From Stappia sp. MMSF_3263 (lineage in GTDB: Bacteria > Pseudomonadota > Alphaproteobacteria > Rhizobiales > Stappiaceae), in NCBI RefSeq assembly GCF_030733745.1, contig NZ_JASHIK010000008.1:124001-188000 (forward strand): 64,000 bases of DNA. Direction: 5' to 3'. Position numbers and translations under genes: made by a program. Position 1 is the stretch's first letter. Each line of letters begins with the position of its first letter. Positions 46,809 to 58,014 of this stretch are shown here, piece by piece. The notes under the pieces are model-generated. The model was not told the DNA's origin. It worked only from the letters and a program-made list of their open reading frames with translations, and made no database searches.

Positions 46809-48101
46809 ATGGCCAATGTCGTCGTCGTCGGATCACAGTGGGGTGACGAGGGAAAAGGCAAGATCGTCGACTGGCTGTCGGAACAGGCAGACGTCGTCGT
46901 GCGCTTCCAGGGCGGGCACAATGCCGGCCACACGCTGGTGATCGACGGGATCAGCTACAAGCTGTCGCTGCTGCCTTCCGGCGTGGTGCGCGGCAAGCTC
47001 TCGGTGATCGGCAATGGCGTAGTGATCGACCCGCATGCGCTGGTCGCCGAAATCGCCCGTCTTGCCGAGCAGGGCGTGAGTGTGTCGCCGGAGACGCTTG
47101 CCATCGCCGGAAACGCGACACTCATCCTGTCGCTGCATCGCGAACTCGACGCATTGCGCGAGACAGCCGCGGCCGCCGGTACCAAGATCGGCACCACCAA
47201 GCGCGGCATCGGGCCTGCCTATGAGGACAAGGTCGGCCGCCGCGCGATCCGCGTGATGGATCTGGCCAACCTCAAGACCCTGCCGGCGAAGATCGAGCGG
47301 CTGCTGACCCATCACAACGCCCTGCGGCGCGGCCTCGGCGAGCCCGAAATCGAACCGGGCGCGATCTTTTCCGAGCTGGAAAGCGTTTCCGGCCAGGTGC
47401 TGCCCTACATGCAGACGGTCTGGTCGCTGCTCGACACGTGCCGGCGCGAGGGCAAGCGCATCCTTTTCGAGGGCGCGCAGGGCACCTTGCTCGACATCGA
47501 CCACGGCACCTATCCGTTCGTCACCTCGTCCAACACCGTCTCCGGCCAGGCGGCTGCCGGCAGCGGTCTCGGCCCGGGCTCGATCGGCTATGTGCTCGGC
47601 ATTACCAAAGCCTACACGACCCGCGTCGGCGAAGGCCCCTTCCCGACCGAGCAGGACAACGAGGTCGGCAATTTCCTGGGAACGCGCGGCCACGAATTCG
47701 GCACGGTGACGGGGCGCAAGCGTCGCTGCGGCTGGTTCGACGCGGTGCTCGTTCGCCAGTCCTGCTGTATCAACGGCATCCACGGTATCGCGCTGACCAA
47801 GCTGGACGTGCTCGACGGCCTTGATGAGATCAAGATCTGCGTGGCTTATGAGCTCGACGGCGAACGGATCGACCACCTGCCGGCCTCGCAAGGGGCCCAG
47901 GCGCGGGTCAAGCCGATCTATGAAACGCTTCCAGGGTGGAAGGAATCGACGGAAGGTGCGAGAACATGGGCTGACCTTCCCGCGCAGGCGGTAAAATACG
48001 TACGCCATGTCGAGGAGTTGATCGGTGCGCCGGTCACGCTGCTCTCGACCTCTCCGGAACGGGATGACACAATCCTTGTCCAGAATCCTTTTCAGGATTA
48101 A
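46809..48101 (+). CDS. purA: Adenylosuccinate synthetase
   Basis: A 430-residue cytoplasmic enzyme that joins IMP and aspartate with GTP, the first committed step to AMP. The N-terminal P-loop-like [16 protein letters not shown] holds the catalytic Asp and Lys, and GGHNAGHT holds the catalytic His. The IMP-binding [13 protein letters not shown] and the family motif [23 protein letters not shown] are all intact. Length is standard. ATG 46809 is set by the conserved start; the 32-residue upstream extension has no conservation and overlaps the terminator. The next gene starts 61 bp downstream and could be co-transcribed. Confidence 0.98.
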   Translation: MANVVVVGSQWGDEGKGKIVDWLSEQADVVVRFQGGHNAGHTLVIDGISYKLSLLPSGVVRGKLSVIGNGVVIDPHALVAEIARLAEQGVSVSPETLAIAGNATLILSLHRELDALRETAAAAGTKIGTTKRGIGPAYEDKVGRRAIRVMDLANLKTLPAKIERLLTHHNALRRGLGEPEIEPGAIFSELESVSGQVLPYMQTVWSLLDTCRREGKRILFEGAQGTLLDIDHGTYPFVTSSNTVSGQAAAGSGLGPGSIGYVLGITKAYTTRVGEGPFPTEQDNEVGNFLGTRGHEFGTVTGRKRRCGWFDAVLVRQSCCINGIHGIALTKLDVLDGLDEIKICVAYELDGERIDHLPASQGAQARVKPIYETLPGWKESTEGARTWADLPAQAVKYVRHVEELIGAPVTLLSTSPERDDTILVQNPFQD

Positions 48102-48162
48102 GCGTTAGAACGGGGTTCGCGTCCATGCGCGACCCTGTGTGCGGCGATCATGAGTTGATGAC

Positions 48163-49917
48163 ATGGCAGATTACTATCCGGTTTTGAAGAAAACCGTTGC
48201 TGCGCTCCCGGAAAACACGGGAGCGGCGCGGCGCGAAATATACCAACGCGCCCGAAAAGCCATTGTCGCGCAGTTGAAAGCCTATGATCCGCCGCTTTCG
48301 CCGTCGGAGATCACCAGCGAACAGCTTCGCCTGGAGGAATCGATCCGCAAGGTCGAGGCCGAGGCGGCGCGTGAGACGCTGGGCTTTTCGGCCAGCCAGC
48401 AGCCGGTCACCCCTCCCCGTCCACAGCCGCGACAGACTGAGGCAGGGGAGCGGACTGCACCGGCCGTCGCAGCCGAGCCCAGGGGCGAGCCGAAACCCGC
48501 TATGCGGGAAGCACAGGCCCCGACCTCCACCCCGACCGCGACCCCGTCTCCGACCAGAAACGCGCCGGCTCCGGAGGCCAAGCAGACCTCCACGGCACCG
48601 GAAAACCGCGACCTTCTCAAGACCGCCATCGACGATGCCCGCAAGCTTGGTGAGGCTGCCGATCAGGCAACGCGCAGCGCCAGGGGCGCACTTGACGGCG
48701 AGAGCTCAGGCCAGCCCCAGAAGCGCGAGCCGACGCTCGGCCGGGACGACACCGACAGGCAGGACCAGACGCTGACCGCGCATGGCGGCCGCGATCACGG
48801 CCGCCCCCTGCCGCCCATCGACGGATCAATGCGCCCTTCCCGCCTGCCGGCGATCCTCGGCGGCGTGGCGCTTCTGATGCTGATCATCGGCGTCGGCGCC
48901 GTCGGCTATTCCCAGCGTGATGCCCTGATGGGCCTCTTCGAAGGCGGCGACGAACCGCAGGTCGCAAGGCCGGCGGACCCCGCGCCGACAAGCACGCCGA
49001 CGCAGGAAGAAACATCGGCCTCGCGCAAGAACAGCGCCCGGCTGCTCGACGGCGGCGAGACTGGCGCGGCTCCGGACGCGCGCAGCGTCACCACGACGCG
49101 GATCACCCCGGCCGAACCGCAGACGGACACCGCCGCACCGCGTGCGCCGGCGGGAACGCCGCCACCCGTGCGCAGCGTCGAGCCCGAGCCGTCGGCGCCC
49201 ACCACCCCGCCGGCCGGCGAGGCGGAAGGAACGGAAGAGCCTGACGAAACGCCGACCGATACCGCCACGGACGAAACACCGGCGGATCCGGAGCCCAGCC
49301 AGCAGGACCAGGTCGCCTCGGCAACCCCGCAGGCAGGCGCCCCGGGTACGGACAGCGCTGCCGGATCCGATGCTCCCGTCGCACAGCGGGCCATTCTCTA
49401 CGAAGAAGGTGCGCAGGCGGGCAGCGCCGGGCAGGCGTCCACCGGTCGCGCCGTGTGGAGCGTTTCACAGGAAGCCGTCGACGGGCGCACCGAGACAGTG
49501 CTGAAGATGCGCATCGAGGTGCCCGACCGCAACATCGCCGCCAACCTAACGCTGCGGCCCAACCGCGACGACACCCTGCCAGCCAGCCACCTCCTCGAGG
49601 TGCAGTTCGACCTGCCGCCGAATTTCAGTGGCAGCAGTGTCGCGGAGGTTCCCGGCCTCGTCATGAAGACCACCGAGGAAGCCCGGGGCGACGCGCTGAT
49701 CGGCGCCTCGGTCAAGGTCGCGGACGGCTACTTCTGGGTGGCGCTGTCGAACATTCCCGACGAGCAGGAGCGCAACCTGACGCTGCTGCGCGACCGCGGC
49801 TGGATCGACATTCCGATGCTCTACGAGAACGGCAAGCGCGCCATCCTGACGCTGGAAAAGGGCACGCCTGGTGCCCGCGCCGTCGAACAGGCGACAACAG
49901 CCTGGCGGGCCGGCTGA
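48163..49917 (+). CDS. Uncharacterised bitopic membrane protein with disordered linkers
   Basis: A 584-residue protein I do not recognise by function. Residues 1-75 form a charged helical cytoplasmic domain (VLKKTVAALPENTGAARREIYQRARKA; SEQLRLEESIRKVEAEAARE). About 80-225 is Pro/Thr/Ala-rich and disordered. One membrane helix (LPAILGGVALLMLIIGVGAVGY, about 228-249) follows. A second Pro/Thr/Glu-rich stretch reaches about 415. The C-terminal 165 residues form a folded, beta-rich domain (RAVWSVSQEAVDGRTETVLKMRIEVPDRNIAANLTLRPN; YFWVALSNIPDEQERNLTLLRDRGWIDIPMLYENGKRAIL) likely in the periplasm. ATG 48163. It follows purA and ends convergent to serA. Confidence 0.78.
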   Translation: MADYYPVLKKTVAALPENTGAARREIYQRARKAIVAQLKAYDPPLSPSEITSEQLRLEESIRKVEAEAARETLGFSASQQPVTPPRPQPRQTEAGERTAPAVAAEPRGEPKPAMREAQAPTSTPTATPSPTRNAPAPEAKQTSTAPENRDLLKTAIDDARKLGEAADQATRSARGALDGESSGQPQKREPTLGRDDTDRQDQTLTAHGGRDHGRPLPPIDGSMRPSRLPAILGGVALLMLIIGVGAVGYSQRDALMGLFEGGDEPQVARPADPAPTSTPTQEETSASRKNSARLLDGGETGAAPDARSVTTTRITPAEPQTDTAAPRAPAGTPPPVRSVEPEPSAPTTPPAGEAEGTEEPDETPTDTATDETPADPEPSQQDQVASATPQAGAPGTDSAAGSDAPVAQRAILYEEGAQAGSAGQASTGRAVWSVSQEAVDGRTETVLKMRIEVPDRNIAANLTLRPNRDDTLPASHLLEVQFDLPPNFSGSSVAEVPGLVMKTTEEARGDALIGASVKVADGYFWVALSNIPDEQERNLTLLRDRGWIDIPMLYENGKRAILTLEKGTPGARAVEQATTAWRAG

Positions 49918-49982
49918 GCCAGAAGAGCGGGCCGCTCCCGGGCGCGCACCGCATTCCGGCCTACCCAAGGACGCTGACGACA

Positions 49983-50014
49983 AAGGGCCGGAGCGGCAGC
50001 GCTCCGGCCCTTTT
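49983..50014. terminator. Bidirectional intrinsic terminator
   Basis: AAAGGGCCGGAGCG and CGCTCCGGCCCTTT form a 14-bp stem with a GCAG loop between two convergent genes. A and T flanks allow termination in both directions. Confidence 0.9.
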
Positions 50015-50041
50015 CATGTTGCAGCGGTCAATCGCCGGTTG

Positions 50042-51628
50042 TCAGAAGCGCAGCGGCTTTGCCTGCTTCACATGCGGCAGGCTGGTGATGCGCTCAAGCA
50101 CGGCTGCCGGCACTTCGCCGTCCACCTCGACGAGGCAGATCGCGTCCTCGCCCGGTGCGGTGCGGCCAAGGTTGAACGTCGCGATATTGACACCCGCCTC
50201 GCCGAGCACCGTCCCCAGATGGCCGATGAAGCCGGGCTTGTCCTCGTTGGTGACATAAAGCATGTGGGGGCCGAGTTCGGCCTCCATGTTGATGCCCTTC
50301 ACCTGGATGACGCGCGGCTTGCCGTCGGCGAAGACCGTGCCGGCAACGGAGCGTTCCTGGCGCTCGGTCTTCACCGTCAGGCGGATATAGCTCTCATAGG
50401 CGCCTGCCTGGCCGCGGCGCACCTCCTCCACCGGGATGCCGCGCTCGCGCGCCATGATCGGGGCGGAGACCATGTTCACGGTCTGCAGCAACGGCTGGAG
50501 AATGCCCGTGAGCGCTGCCGCCGTCAGCGCCTTGACGTTCATCTCCGCGACCTCGCCCTCGTATTCCAGCCGGATGCCGGACAGACCTGTTTCCGTCAGT
50601 TGACCGGCGAAGGAACCAAGCAGTTCGGCAAGCTTGACAAAGGGTGTCAGGCGCGGGGCTTCCTCGGCCGTGATCGAGGGCATGTTGAGCGCGTTGGAAA
50701 CCGCGCCCTTGACCAGGTAGTCCGACATCTGCTCGGCGACCTGCAGGGCGACGTTTTCCTGCGCCTCGCTCGTCGAGGCGCCCAGATGCGGCGTGCACAC
50801 CAGGTTCGGTGCGCCGAAAAGAATGTTCTCGGTCGCCGGTTCCTCGACAAAGACGTCGACGCCGGCGCCGCCGACCTTGCCGCTGTCGAGGGCGGCGCGC
50901 AGGGCTTGTTCGTCGATCAGCCCGCCGCGTGCGCAGTTGATCAATATGACCCCGTCTCGCATCTTCGCAATCGCCGCCGCGTCGATGATGTTGCGCGTCT
51001 TGTCGGTCAATGGCGTGTGCAGCGAGATGACTTCGGCGCGTGCGAACAGCGTGTCGAGATCGACCTTCTCGACGCCCAGGTCGATGGCCCGCTCGTCGGA
51101 CAGGAACGGATCATAGGCGATGACACGCATCTTCAGCCCGATCGCGCGATCGGCGACGATCGAGCCGATATTGCCGCAACCGATCAGGCCGAGCGTCTTG
51201 GAGGTGATCTCCGCGCCCATGAATTTCGACTTTTCCCACTTGCCGGCCTGGGTCGAGGCATCGGCCCGCGGTACCTGGCGGGCAACCGCGAACATCATCG
51301 CGATAGCATGTTCGGCCGTGGTGATCGAGTTGCCGAACGGCGTGTTCATGACGATCACGCCCTTGGCGGAGGCTGCCGTGATGTCGACATTGTCGACCCC
51401 GATGCCGGCACGGCCGACGACTTTCAGCCGGTCGGCTGCGGCGAGCAGCTTGTCGGTGACCTTGGTCGCCGAGCGGATTGCAAGGCCGTCATATTGGCCG
51501 ATCGCGGCGAGGAGCTTGTCCTTGTCCTTGCCCAGGTCTGGCAGGTAGTCGACCTCGACGCCGCGCGACTTGAAAATCTCGACGGCCGCAGCCGAAAGCT
51601 TGTCGGAAATCAGGACCCTCGGGGCCAT
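50042..51628 (-). CDS. serA: D-3-phosphoglycerate dehydrogenase
   Basis: A 528-residue enzyme of the long SerA type that starts serine synthesis from 3-phosphoglycerate. The NAD-binding motif is LGLIGCGNIGSIVADRAIG. Catalytic-site segments VGRAGIGVDNVD, INCARGGLIDEQAL and CTPHLGASTSEAQENVA are present, the last with the catalytic His. An intervening domain follows. A C-terminal ACT domain (about 455-528, HMLYVTNEDKPGFIGHLGTVLGEAGVNIATF) suggests feedback by serine. ATG 51628 has GGGAGA; the 17-residue extension is not conserved. Downstream of serC with 110 bp between them. Confidence 0.97.
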   Translation of the reverse strand: MAPRVLISDKLSAAAVEIFKSRGVEVDYLPDLGKDKDKLLAAIGQYDGLAIRSATKVTDKLLAAADRLKVVGRAGIGVDNVDITAASAKGVIVMNTPFGNSITTAEHAIAMMFAVARQVPRADASTQAGKWEKSKFMGAEITSKTLGLIGCGNIGSIVADRAIGLKMRVIAYDPFLSDERAIDLGVEKVDLDTLFARAEVISLHTPLTDKTRNIIDAAAIAKMRDGVILINCARGGLIDEQALRAALDSGKVGGAGVDVFVEEPATENILFGAPNLVCTPHLGASTSEAQENVALQVAEQMSDYLVKGAVSNALNMPSITAEEAPRLTPFVKLAELLGSFAGQLTETGLSGIRLEYEGEVAEMNVKALTAAALTGILQPLLQTVNMVSAPIMARERGIPVEEVRRGQAGAYESYIRLTVKTERQERSVAGTVFADGKPRVIQVKGINMEAELGPHMLYVTNEDKPGFIGHLGTVLGEAGVNIATFNLGRTAPGEDAICLVEVDGEVPAAVLERITSLPHVKQAKPLRF

Positions 51629-51738
51629 TGGCTTGTCTCCCTGACTGGCCGCCGCCCGGATATGTCCCGCAAGGGACATGCCGGACTGCGACCGGATCTG
51701 TTGCCATGCATTGTCGGAAATGAAAGCGGCTGGACCGC

Positions 51739-52914
51739 TCAGGCAGCCTTGCCGAGCGCTTGCAATTCACGCTCGAATGCCCAGTCGAGCCACGGCAGCA
51801 ATGCCGTGACGTCGGATGTCTCGACAGTCGCTCCGCACCAGATGCGGAAGCCGCTCGGCGCATCGCGATAGGCGCCGATGTCATGGGCGACGCCGGCCTT
51901 GTCGAGCGCGCCGGCCATGGCCTTGGCGAAGGCGGCCTGCCCGTCGGCGTCGAGACCGGTGACCCTCGGATCGACGATCCGCAGGCAGACCGAGGTGTTG
52001 GACCGCGTTGCCGGGTCGCTCGCCAGGAAATCCACCCAGCCGGTGCGCCCGACCCAATCGGCAACCGCCCCCGCGTTGGCGTCCGCCCTGGCGATCAGTG
52101 CCGGGAGCCCGCCAAGATCCCGCGCCCATTTCAGCGCGTCGATATAGTCCTCGACGCAGAGCATGGACGGGGTGTTGATGGTCTCGCCCTTGAAGATGCC
52201 CTCGATCAGCTTGCCGCCCTTGGTCAGGCGGAAGACTTTCGGCATCGGCCAGGCCGGCGTATGGCTCTCCAGCCGTTCGACGGCGCGCGGGCTCAGGATG
52301 AGCATGCCATGCGCCGCCTCGCCGCCCAGCACCTTTTGCCAGGAGAAGGTAACGACATCGAGCTTGGCGAAATCGAGCGGCTGGGCGAAGGCGGCCGACG
52401 TGGCGTCGCAGATGGTCAGACCCTCGCGGCCCGCCGCGATCCACTCCGCATCCGGCACGCGCACGCCGGAGGTGGTGCCGTTCCAGGTGAAGATCACGTC
52501 ACGGGAAAAATCCGGCGTCGAAAGATCGACGATCTCGCCGTAACCGGCCTCCAGGACACGCACGTCCTTGAGGCGGAGTTGCTTGACCACATCCGTGACC
52601 CAGCCCGAACCGAAGCTCTCCCACGCCAGGACGTCAACGCCGCGCGCGCCCAGAAGCGACCACATGGCCATTTCCATGGCGCCCGTGTCGGACGCCGGAA
52701 CGATACCGATGCGATAGTCGTCGGGAACCTGCAGGATCTGGCGGGTAAGGTCGATGGCCTCGGCAAGTTTCGCCTTGCCGGGCTTGGCCCGGTGCGAGCG
52801 GCCGAGTGGCGCGTCGGACAGCGCTTCGGCGGACCAGCCGGGGCGTTTGGCGCAGGGACCTGAGGAAAAACGGGGATTCTCCGGCCGCACGGCCGGTTCG
52901 ATATGCTGTGTCAT
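51739..52914 (-). CDS. serC: Phosphoserine aminotransferase
   Basis: A 391-residue PLP enzyme for the second step of serine synthesis; it may also serve pyridoxine synthesis. The PLP lysine is in [16 protein letters not shown], the cofactor-binding aspartate segment is [16 protein letters not shown], and [17 protein letters not shown] binds phosphate. It belongs to the longer alphaproteobacterial SerC branch. The ATG at 52914 is directly preceded by a hairpin that holds the Shine-Dalgarno sequence in its loop. serA follows on the same strand. Confidence 0.96.
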   Translation of the reverse strand: MTQHIEPAVRPENPRFSSGPCAKRPGWSAEALSDAPLGRSHRAKPGKAKLAEAIDLTRQILQVPDDYRIGIVPASDTGAMEMAMWSLLGARGVDVLAWESFGSGWVTDVVKQLRLKDVRVLEAGYGEIVDLSTPDFSRDVIFTWNGTTSGVRVPDAEWIAAGREGLTICDATSAAFAQPLDFAKLDVVTFSWQKVLGGEAAHGMLILSPRAVERLESHTPAWPMPKVFRLTKGGKLIEGIFKGETINTPSMLCVEDYIDALKWARDLGGLPALIARADANAGAVADWVGRTGWVDFLASDPATRSNTSVCLRIVDPRVTGLDADGQAAFAKAMAGALDKAGVAHDIGAYRDAPSGFRIWCGATVETSDVTALLPWLDWAFERELQALGKAA

Positions 52915-52960
52915 GAACTATCCTTCCAGATAGGTGCCCCTCGTTGGGGAGGGGTGTCCC
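52915..52960 (-). ncRNA. serC-type leader RNA motif
   Basis: Two adjacent hairpins immediately before the serC start codon. On the minus strand, CCCCTC-N6-GAGGGG (52937-52954) is followed by CTATC-TGGAAG-GATAG (52918-52933), whose loop carries the Shine-Dalgarno sequence four bases from the stem end. A conserved serC leader motif in alphaproteobacteria is known from comparative work; this arrangement fits it. The ligand, if any, is unknown. Confidence 0.65.
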
Positions 52961-52970
52961 ACGGACGGAG

Positions 52971-53247
52971 ATAGCCGAAGTGACACAGGCCTGCAAGCGG
53001 TGAAAAAGACGGAGGCAGAGGCAGACAGCTCCGATTCGGACGTACCGGATGGCCGGTCAGGGCAACGCGTGCTGCGCCCTGGATGACATCCCGCCGGTCT
53101 ATTTCCCTTTGATTGCAAAGGCGAAACGAAAACGGGGAACCGGGTTTGCACCCGGTTCCCCTGGATCTGGCGTTCCTGGCGGGAACGTGTCGCGAAACGG
53201 GTCCCGCCGCGCCGCGCCGCCGGCGGGCCGGCGGCCGCTGGCCGGGA
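52971..53247. other. Intergenic region between barrel gene and serC
   Basis: Apart from the terminator at 53124-53161 and the serC leader next to it, I find no gene. The reading frames here are Arg/Pro-rich shadows. The serC promoter should lie at about 52975-53120 on the minus strand. Confidence 0.5.
53124..53161 (-). terminator. Intrinsic terminator of the outer-membrane protein gene
   Basis: A perfect 12-bp stem (GGGGAACCGGGT with ACCCGGTTCCCC, 4-nt loop), followed on the minus strand by GTTTTCGTTT. It separates the barrel gene from serC. Confidence 0.88.
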
Positions 53248-54045
53248 TCAGTAACGCGTGATGATCGGCTCTTCGATGAAGGACGGGCCGGAATTGAACG
53301 TGTAGCGCATGCCGACGCGGAACTCGTGAGCCGCAAGATCCTCGTAGCGGATCTTGTAGGACGGGTTGCCGCCGCCCGTGGAGAAGCTCTTGGAATAGGC
53401 ATTGCCGATGTTCAGGTAGCGGTAACCCGCATCGATCGACCAGTTCGGGGTGACCGCGTAGGAACCACCGGCCATCAGCGCCCAGGAGAAGTTCCAGGTG
53501 CTGTCGCCCGGATAGGTGCCGGAGACACCGTTCGGGTTGGCGAACTTGATGTTGCTGGTCGTCACGTAGGACGTGCCGACGCCGGCGCCGACATAGGGCG
53601 TGAAACCGCCCCAGGTGCCGATGTCGATGTAGCCGTTGACCAGAAGGGTCAGCACGTCGATATCGGCCGTCTCCGTGGAGAACCCGCCAAGGCCGGGTCC
53701 GCCGCAAGGGGCGGGACAGGGCGCGTAGCCCTTGACACGTGCCGGGAATTCATAGTCCAGCGTCAGGTCGCCGCGCAGGTAGTCGCTGAACTTGTAGCCG
53801 ACACCGACACCGACCATGCCGGTGTTGTTCAGCTTCTCGTTGGAGAAAGCCGTCGGGCCGTAGGCGACGCTCGGTGACTGGTACACCTTGTAGCCGATGT
53901 CGCCGCGCAAATACCAGCCGCCCGTAACAACCGGCACCTGCGGAACGTGCTCGATCACGGGGATCGGCATGTCTGCTGCATGGACGGCTGACGAGACGAT
54001 CATCGCGACGCCAGCCAGGCAAAGTTTCTTGATATGGCTGCTCAT
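53248..54045 (-). CDS. Outer-membrane beta-barrel protein (Omp31/RopB-like)
   Basis: A 265-residue exported protein. Signal peptide KKLCLAGVAMIVSSAVHA is cleaved before Ala-Asp. The mature part alternates beta-strands with Gly/Tyr-rich turns: GGWYLRGDIGYKVYQ, MVGVGVGYKFSDYLRGDLTLDYEF, WSIDAGYRYLNIG and HEFRVGMRYTF. It ends in Tyr, as expected for BAM recognition. An unusual loop has two cysteines close together (YAPCPAPCGG). ATG 54045. A perfect CtrA box lies 86-102 bp upstream. The family resembles Brucella Omp31 and rhizobial RopB; the exact subfamily is not settled. Confidence 0.87.
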   Translation of the reverse strand: MSSHIKKLCLAGVAMIVSSAVHAADMPIPVIEHVPQVPVVTGGWYLRGDIGYKVYQSPSVAYGPTAFSNEKLNNTGMVGVGVGYKFSDYLRGDLTLDYEFPARVKGYAPCPAPCGGPGLGGFSTETADIDVLTLLVNGYIDIGTWGGFTPYVGAGVGTSYVTTSNIKFANPNGVSGTYPGDSTWNFSWALMAGGSYAVTPNWSIDAGYRYLNIGNAYSKSFSTGGGNPSYKIRYEDLAAHEFRVGMRYTFNSGPSFIEEPIITRY

Positions 54046-54130
54046 GTCTCGGTCCTCGTTGAATGCGTCCGAACACTCTTTTCCTGCCGGCCGCGCACGT
54101 GAAACACGAGAGTAGATTTGCTGAAAATGC

Positions 54131-54147
54131 TTAAGACGGGCTTAACC
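54131..54147. promoter_or_regulatory. CtrA box upstream of outer-membrane protein gene
   Basis: TTAA-GACGGGC-TTAACC matches the full CtrA consensus TTAA-N7-TTAACC. Additional TTAACC half sites follow at 54155 and near 54242. As glmM ends upstream on the same strand, the target is the barrel gene. Confidence 0.7.
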
Positions 54148-54326
54148 GTAATATTTAACCGTGATTTTTTACCTTAACAAAGAGTAAATCTTTCCTCCTG
54201 CTTTGGCAGTCGGCAACAACTGTCCACCGTTCTTCGCAAATCGTTAACCATAGAGGTGAAACCGAGCGCTCCGAACCTCTCCGGGAAGTTCCGTGCGCCC
54301 GCGCGCTTCCCGCCCGGATCGCCTGC

Positions 54327-55673
54327 TCAGGCGGCCGCGTGGGCAACCGCGTCGGCGATCCGGTCGACGACACCGGCCAGCACATCCTCGTTGTCGGCCT
54401 CACCCATCACGCGGATCAAGGGTTCGGTGCCGGAGGCACGTATGAGCAGGCGTCCGGAATTGCCGAGCGTCTTGCGGCCCTCTTCTATGGCCGCCTGCAC
54501 GGACGGATTGTCCAGCGGGGTGGCGCCGGCATAGCGCACGTTCTTGAGGATCTGGGGCACGGGATCGAAGCGACGGCAGACCTCTGAAACCGGCCGGCCC
54601 AGTTTCGACACGCAGGCCAGAACCTGCAGGGCGGCAACGAGGCCATCGCCGGTCGTCGCGAAATCGGACAGGACGATATGGCCGGACTGCTCGCCGCCGA
54701 CATTGTAGCCGTGCTGGCGCATGTGCTCGACCACGTAGCGATCGCCGACCTTGGTGCGGGCCAGCGTCAGGCCGAGGCCGCCGAGATAGCGTTCCAGGCC
54801 GAGATTGGACATCACCGTTGCGACGATGCCGGAGGCTGCCAGACGGCCATCCTCCAGCCACGACTGAGCCACAACCGCCATCAACTGGTCGCCGTCGACG
54901 ACCCGTCCGTTCTCGTCGACGATGATCACCCGGTCGGCATCGCCGTCGAGCGCGATACCGATATCGGCGCGCACCTCATGCACCTTCTGGCACAGGGCTT
55001 CCGTATCGGTGGAACCGCATTTGAGATTGATATTGTAGCCATCCGGATCCACGCCGATGGCGATCACTTCCGCGCCCAGTTCCCACAGCACCTCGGGCGC
55101 CACCTTGTAGGCAGCGCCATTGGCGCAATCGACGACGATCCTCAGACCCGCCAGGCTCATCTCGCGCGGCAGCGTGCGCTTGGCGAATTCCACGTAGCGA
55201 TCGCGCATGCCGTCGATGCGCTTGGCGCGGCCGAGATCGGACGGCGCGGCGAGCTGGCGCGACAGGTCCTGGTCGATCAACGTCTCGATTTCCTTCTCCA
55301 CCCCGTCCGACAGCTTGTAGCCGTCCGGGCCGAAGAACTTGATGCCATTGTCGTGATAGGGATTGTGCGAGGCGGAGATCATCACGCCGAGATCGGCACG
55401 CACCGAGCGCGTCAGCATCGCAACCGCGGGGGTGGGCATCGGGCCGAGCAGCAGCACATCGAGACCGACGGCGGTGAAGCCGGCAACCAGCGCGTTCTCG
55501 ATCATGTAGCCGGAGAGCCGCGTGTCCTTGCCGATCACCACCCGGTGGCGGTGCGAACCGTTGCGGAAGGAAAGTCCCGCGGCCATGCCCACCTTGAGCG
55601 CGATTTCCGGCGTCATCGGTGCGCGATTGGCCGTGCCGCGAATGCCGTCGGTTCCGAAATACTTGCGTGTCAT
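54327..55673 (-). CDS. glmM: Phosphoglucosamine mutase
   Basis: A 448-residue enzyme that turns glucosamine-6-phosphate into glucosamine-1-phosphate for peptidoglycan and LPS. The N-terminal [16 protein letters not shown] is diagnostic. The phosphoserine is Ser102 (MISASHNP), the metal loop is ALDGDADR, the sugar-binding loop is GGEQSGH and the phosphate loop is [15 protein letters not shown] 55673 fits the family; a much longer frame extends into ftsH in another reading frame and is spurious. Downstream of ftsH, separated by 280 bp with a hairpin, so it may have its own promoter. Confidence 0.97.
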   Translation of the reverse strand: MTRKYFGTDGIRGTANRAPMTPEIALKVGMAAGLSFRNGSHRHRVVIGKDTRLSGYMIENALVAGFTAVGLDVLLLGPMPTPAVAMLTRSVRADLGVMISASHNPYHDNGIKFFGPDGYKLSDGVEKEIETLIDQDLSRQLAAPSDLGRAKRIDGMRDRYVEFAKRTLPREMSLAGLRIVVDCANGAAYKVAPEVLWELGAEVIAIGVDPDGYNINLKCGSTDTEALCQKVHEVRADIGIALDGDADRVIIVDENGRVVDGDQLMAVVAQSWLEDGRLAASGIVATVMSNLGLERYLGGLGLTLARTKVGDRYVVEHMRQHGYNVGGEQSGHIVLSDFATTGDGLVAALQVLACVSKLGRPVSEVCRRFDPVPQILKNVRYAGATPLDNPSVQAAIEEGRKTLGNSGRLLIRASGTEPLIRVMGEADNEDVLAGVVDRIADAVAHAAA

Positions 55674-55897
55674 GTCGACCCTGTCGTTTCCCGTGGCTCC
55701 GGATGCCGCAGCGCTCACAGGCGCCTGCCGGCATTCCGGCCCGCCCTTCGCGCTCGCGCGCGATGCCGGACGAACCGTCGAACCCTGTCTCCACGCGCGC
55801 CGCTTCTGCCGGCATCGCGCGGACCCTCCATGTATCACCATGCTCGCATGAAGAGGTTCAAAATTTGTTTTCGTTCGTAACAGTCCGCACAACGCAA

Positions 55898-55926
55898 ACG
55901 CCCGGCAGGAAGCCTGCCGGGCGTTG
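55898..55926 (-). terminator. Hairpin terminator after ftsH
   Basis: A perfect 13-bp stem (AACGCCCGGCAGG with CCTGCCGGGCGTT, 3-nt loop), 28 bp after the ftsH stop. The T-tract on the minus strand is weak (arm TT plus TGCGTTG), so termination may be partial. Confidence 0.65.
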
Positions 55927-55953
55927 TCACGATCATCGCTCGCTGCGGGCCTG

Positions 55954-57885
<1,932 letters not shown>

Positions 57886-57943
57886 TAGCGGTTCCTTCGC
57901 CCCGCCGGCGTGGCGGTTTGCGCTGGGGACATGATCTCTATAG

Positions 57944-57975
57944 CCAAGATAGGTCCCGCAAGGGGGACTGCCAAG
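57944..57975 (-). promoter_or_regulatory. RpoH-type promoter of ftsH
   Basis: On the minus strand: CTTG (57975-57972), an 18-bp spacer, then CCTATCTTGG (57953-57944), a full match to CTTG-N17/18-CYTATNTNNG used by alphaproteobacterial RpoH. The predicted start of transcription is near 57937, giving a leader of about 50 nt. Confidence 0.72.
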
Positions 57976-58014
57976 GCGGCGAAGAAGATTCGCATGAAAC
58001 AGGTCTCATTTTTC

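Noticed and set aside
54142-54160. Two TTAACC repeats with 13-bp period considered as a second CtrA box
   Set aside because: The TTAA-to-TTAA gap is 9 bp instead of 7; only the site at 54131-54147 has the right geometry.
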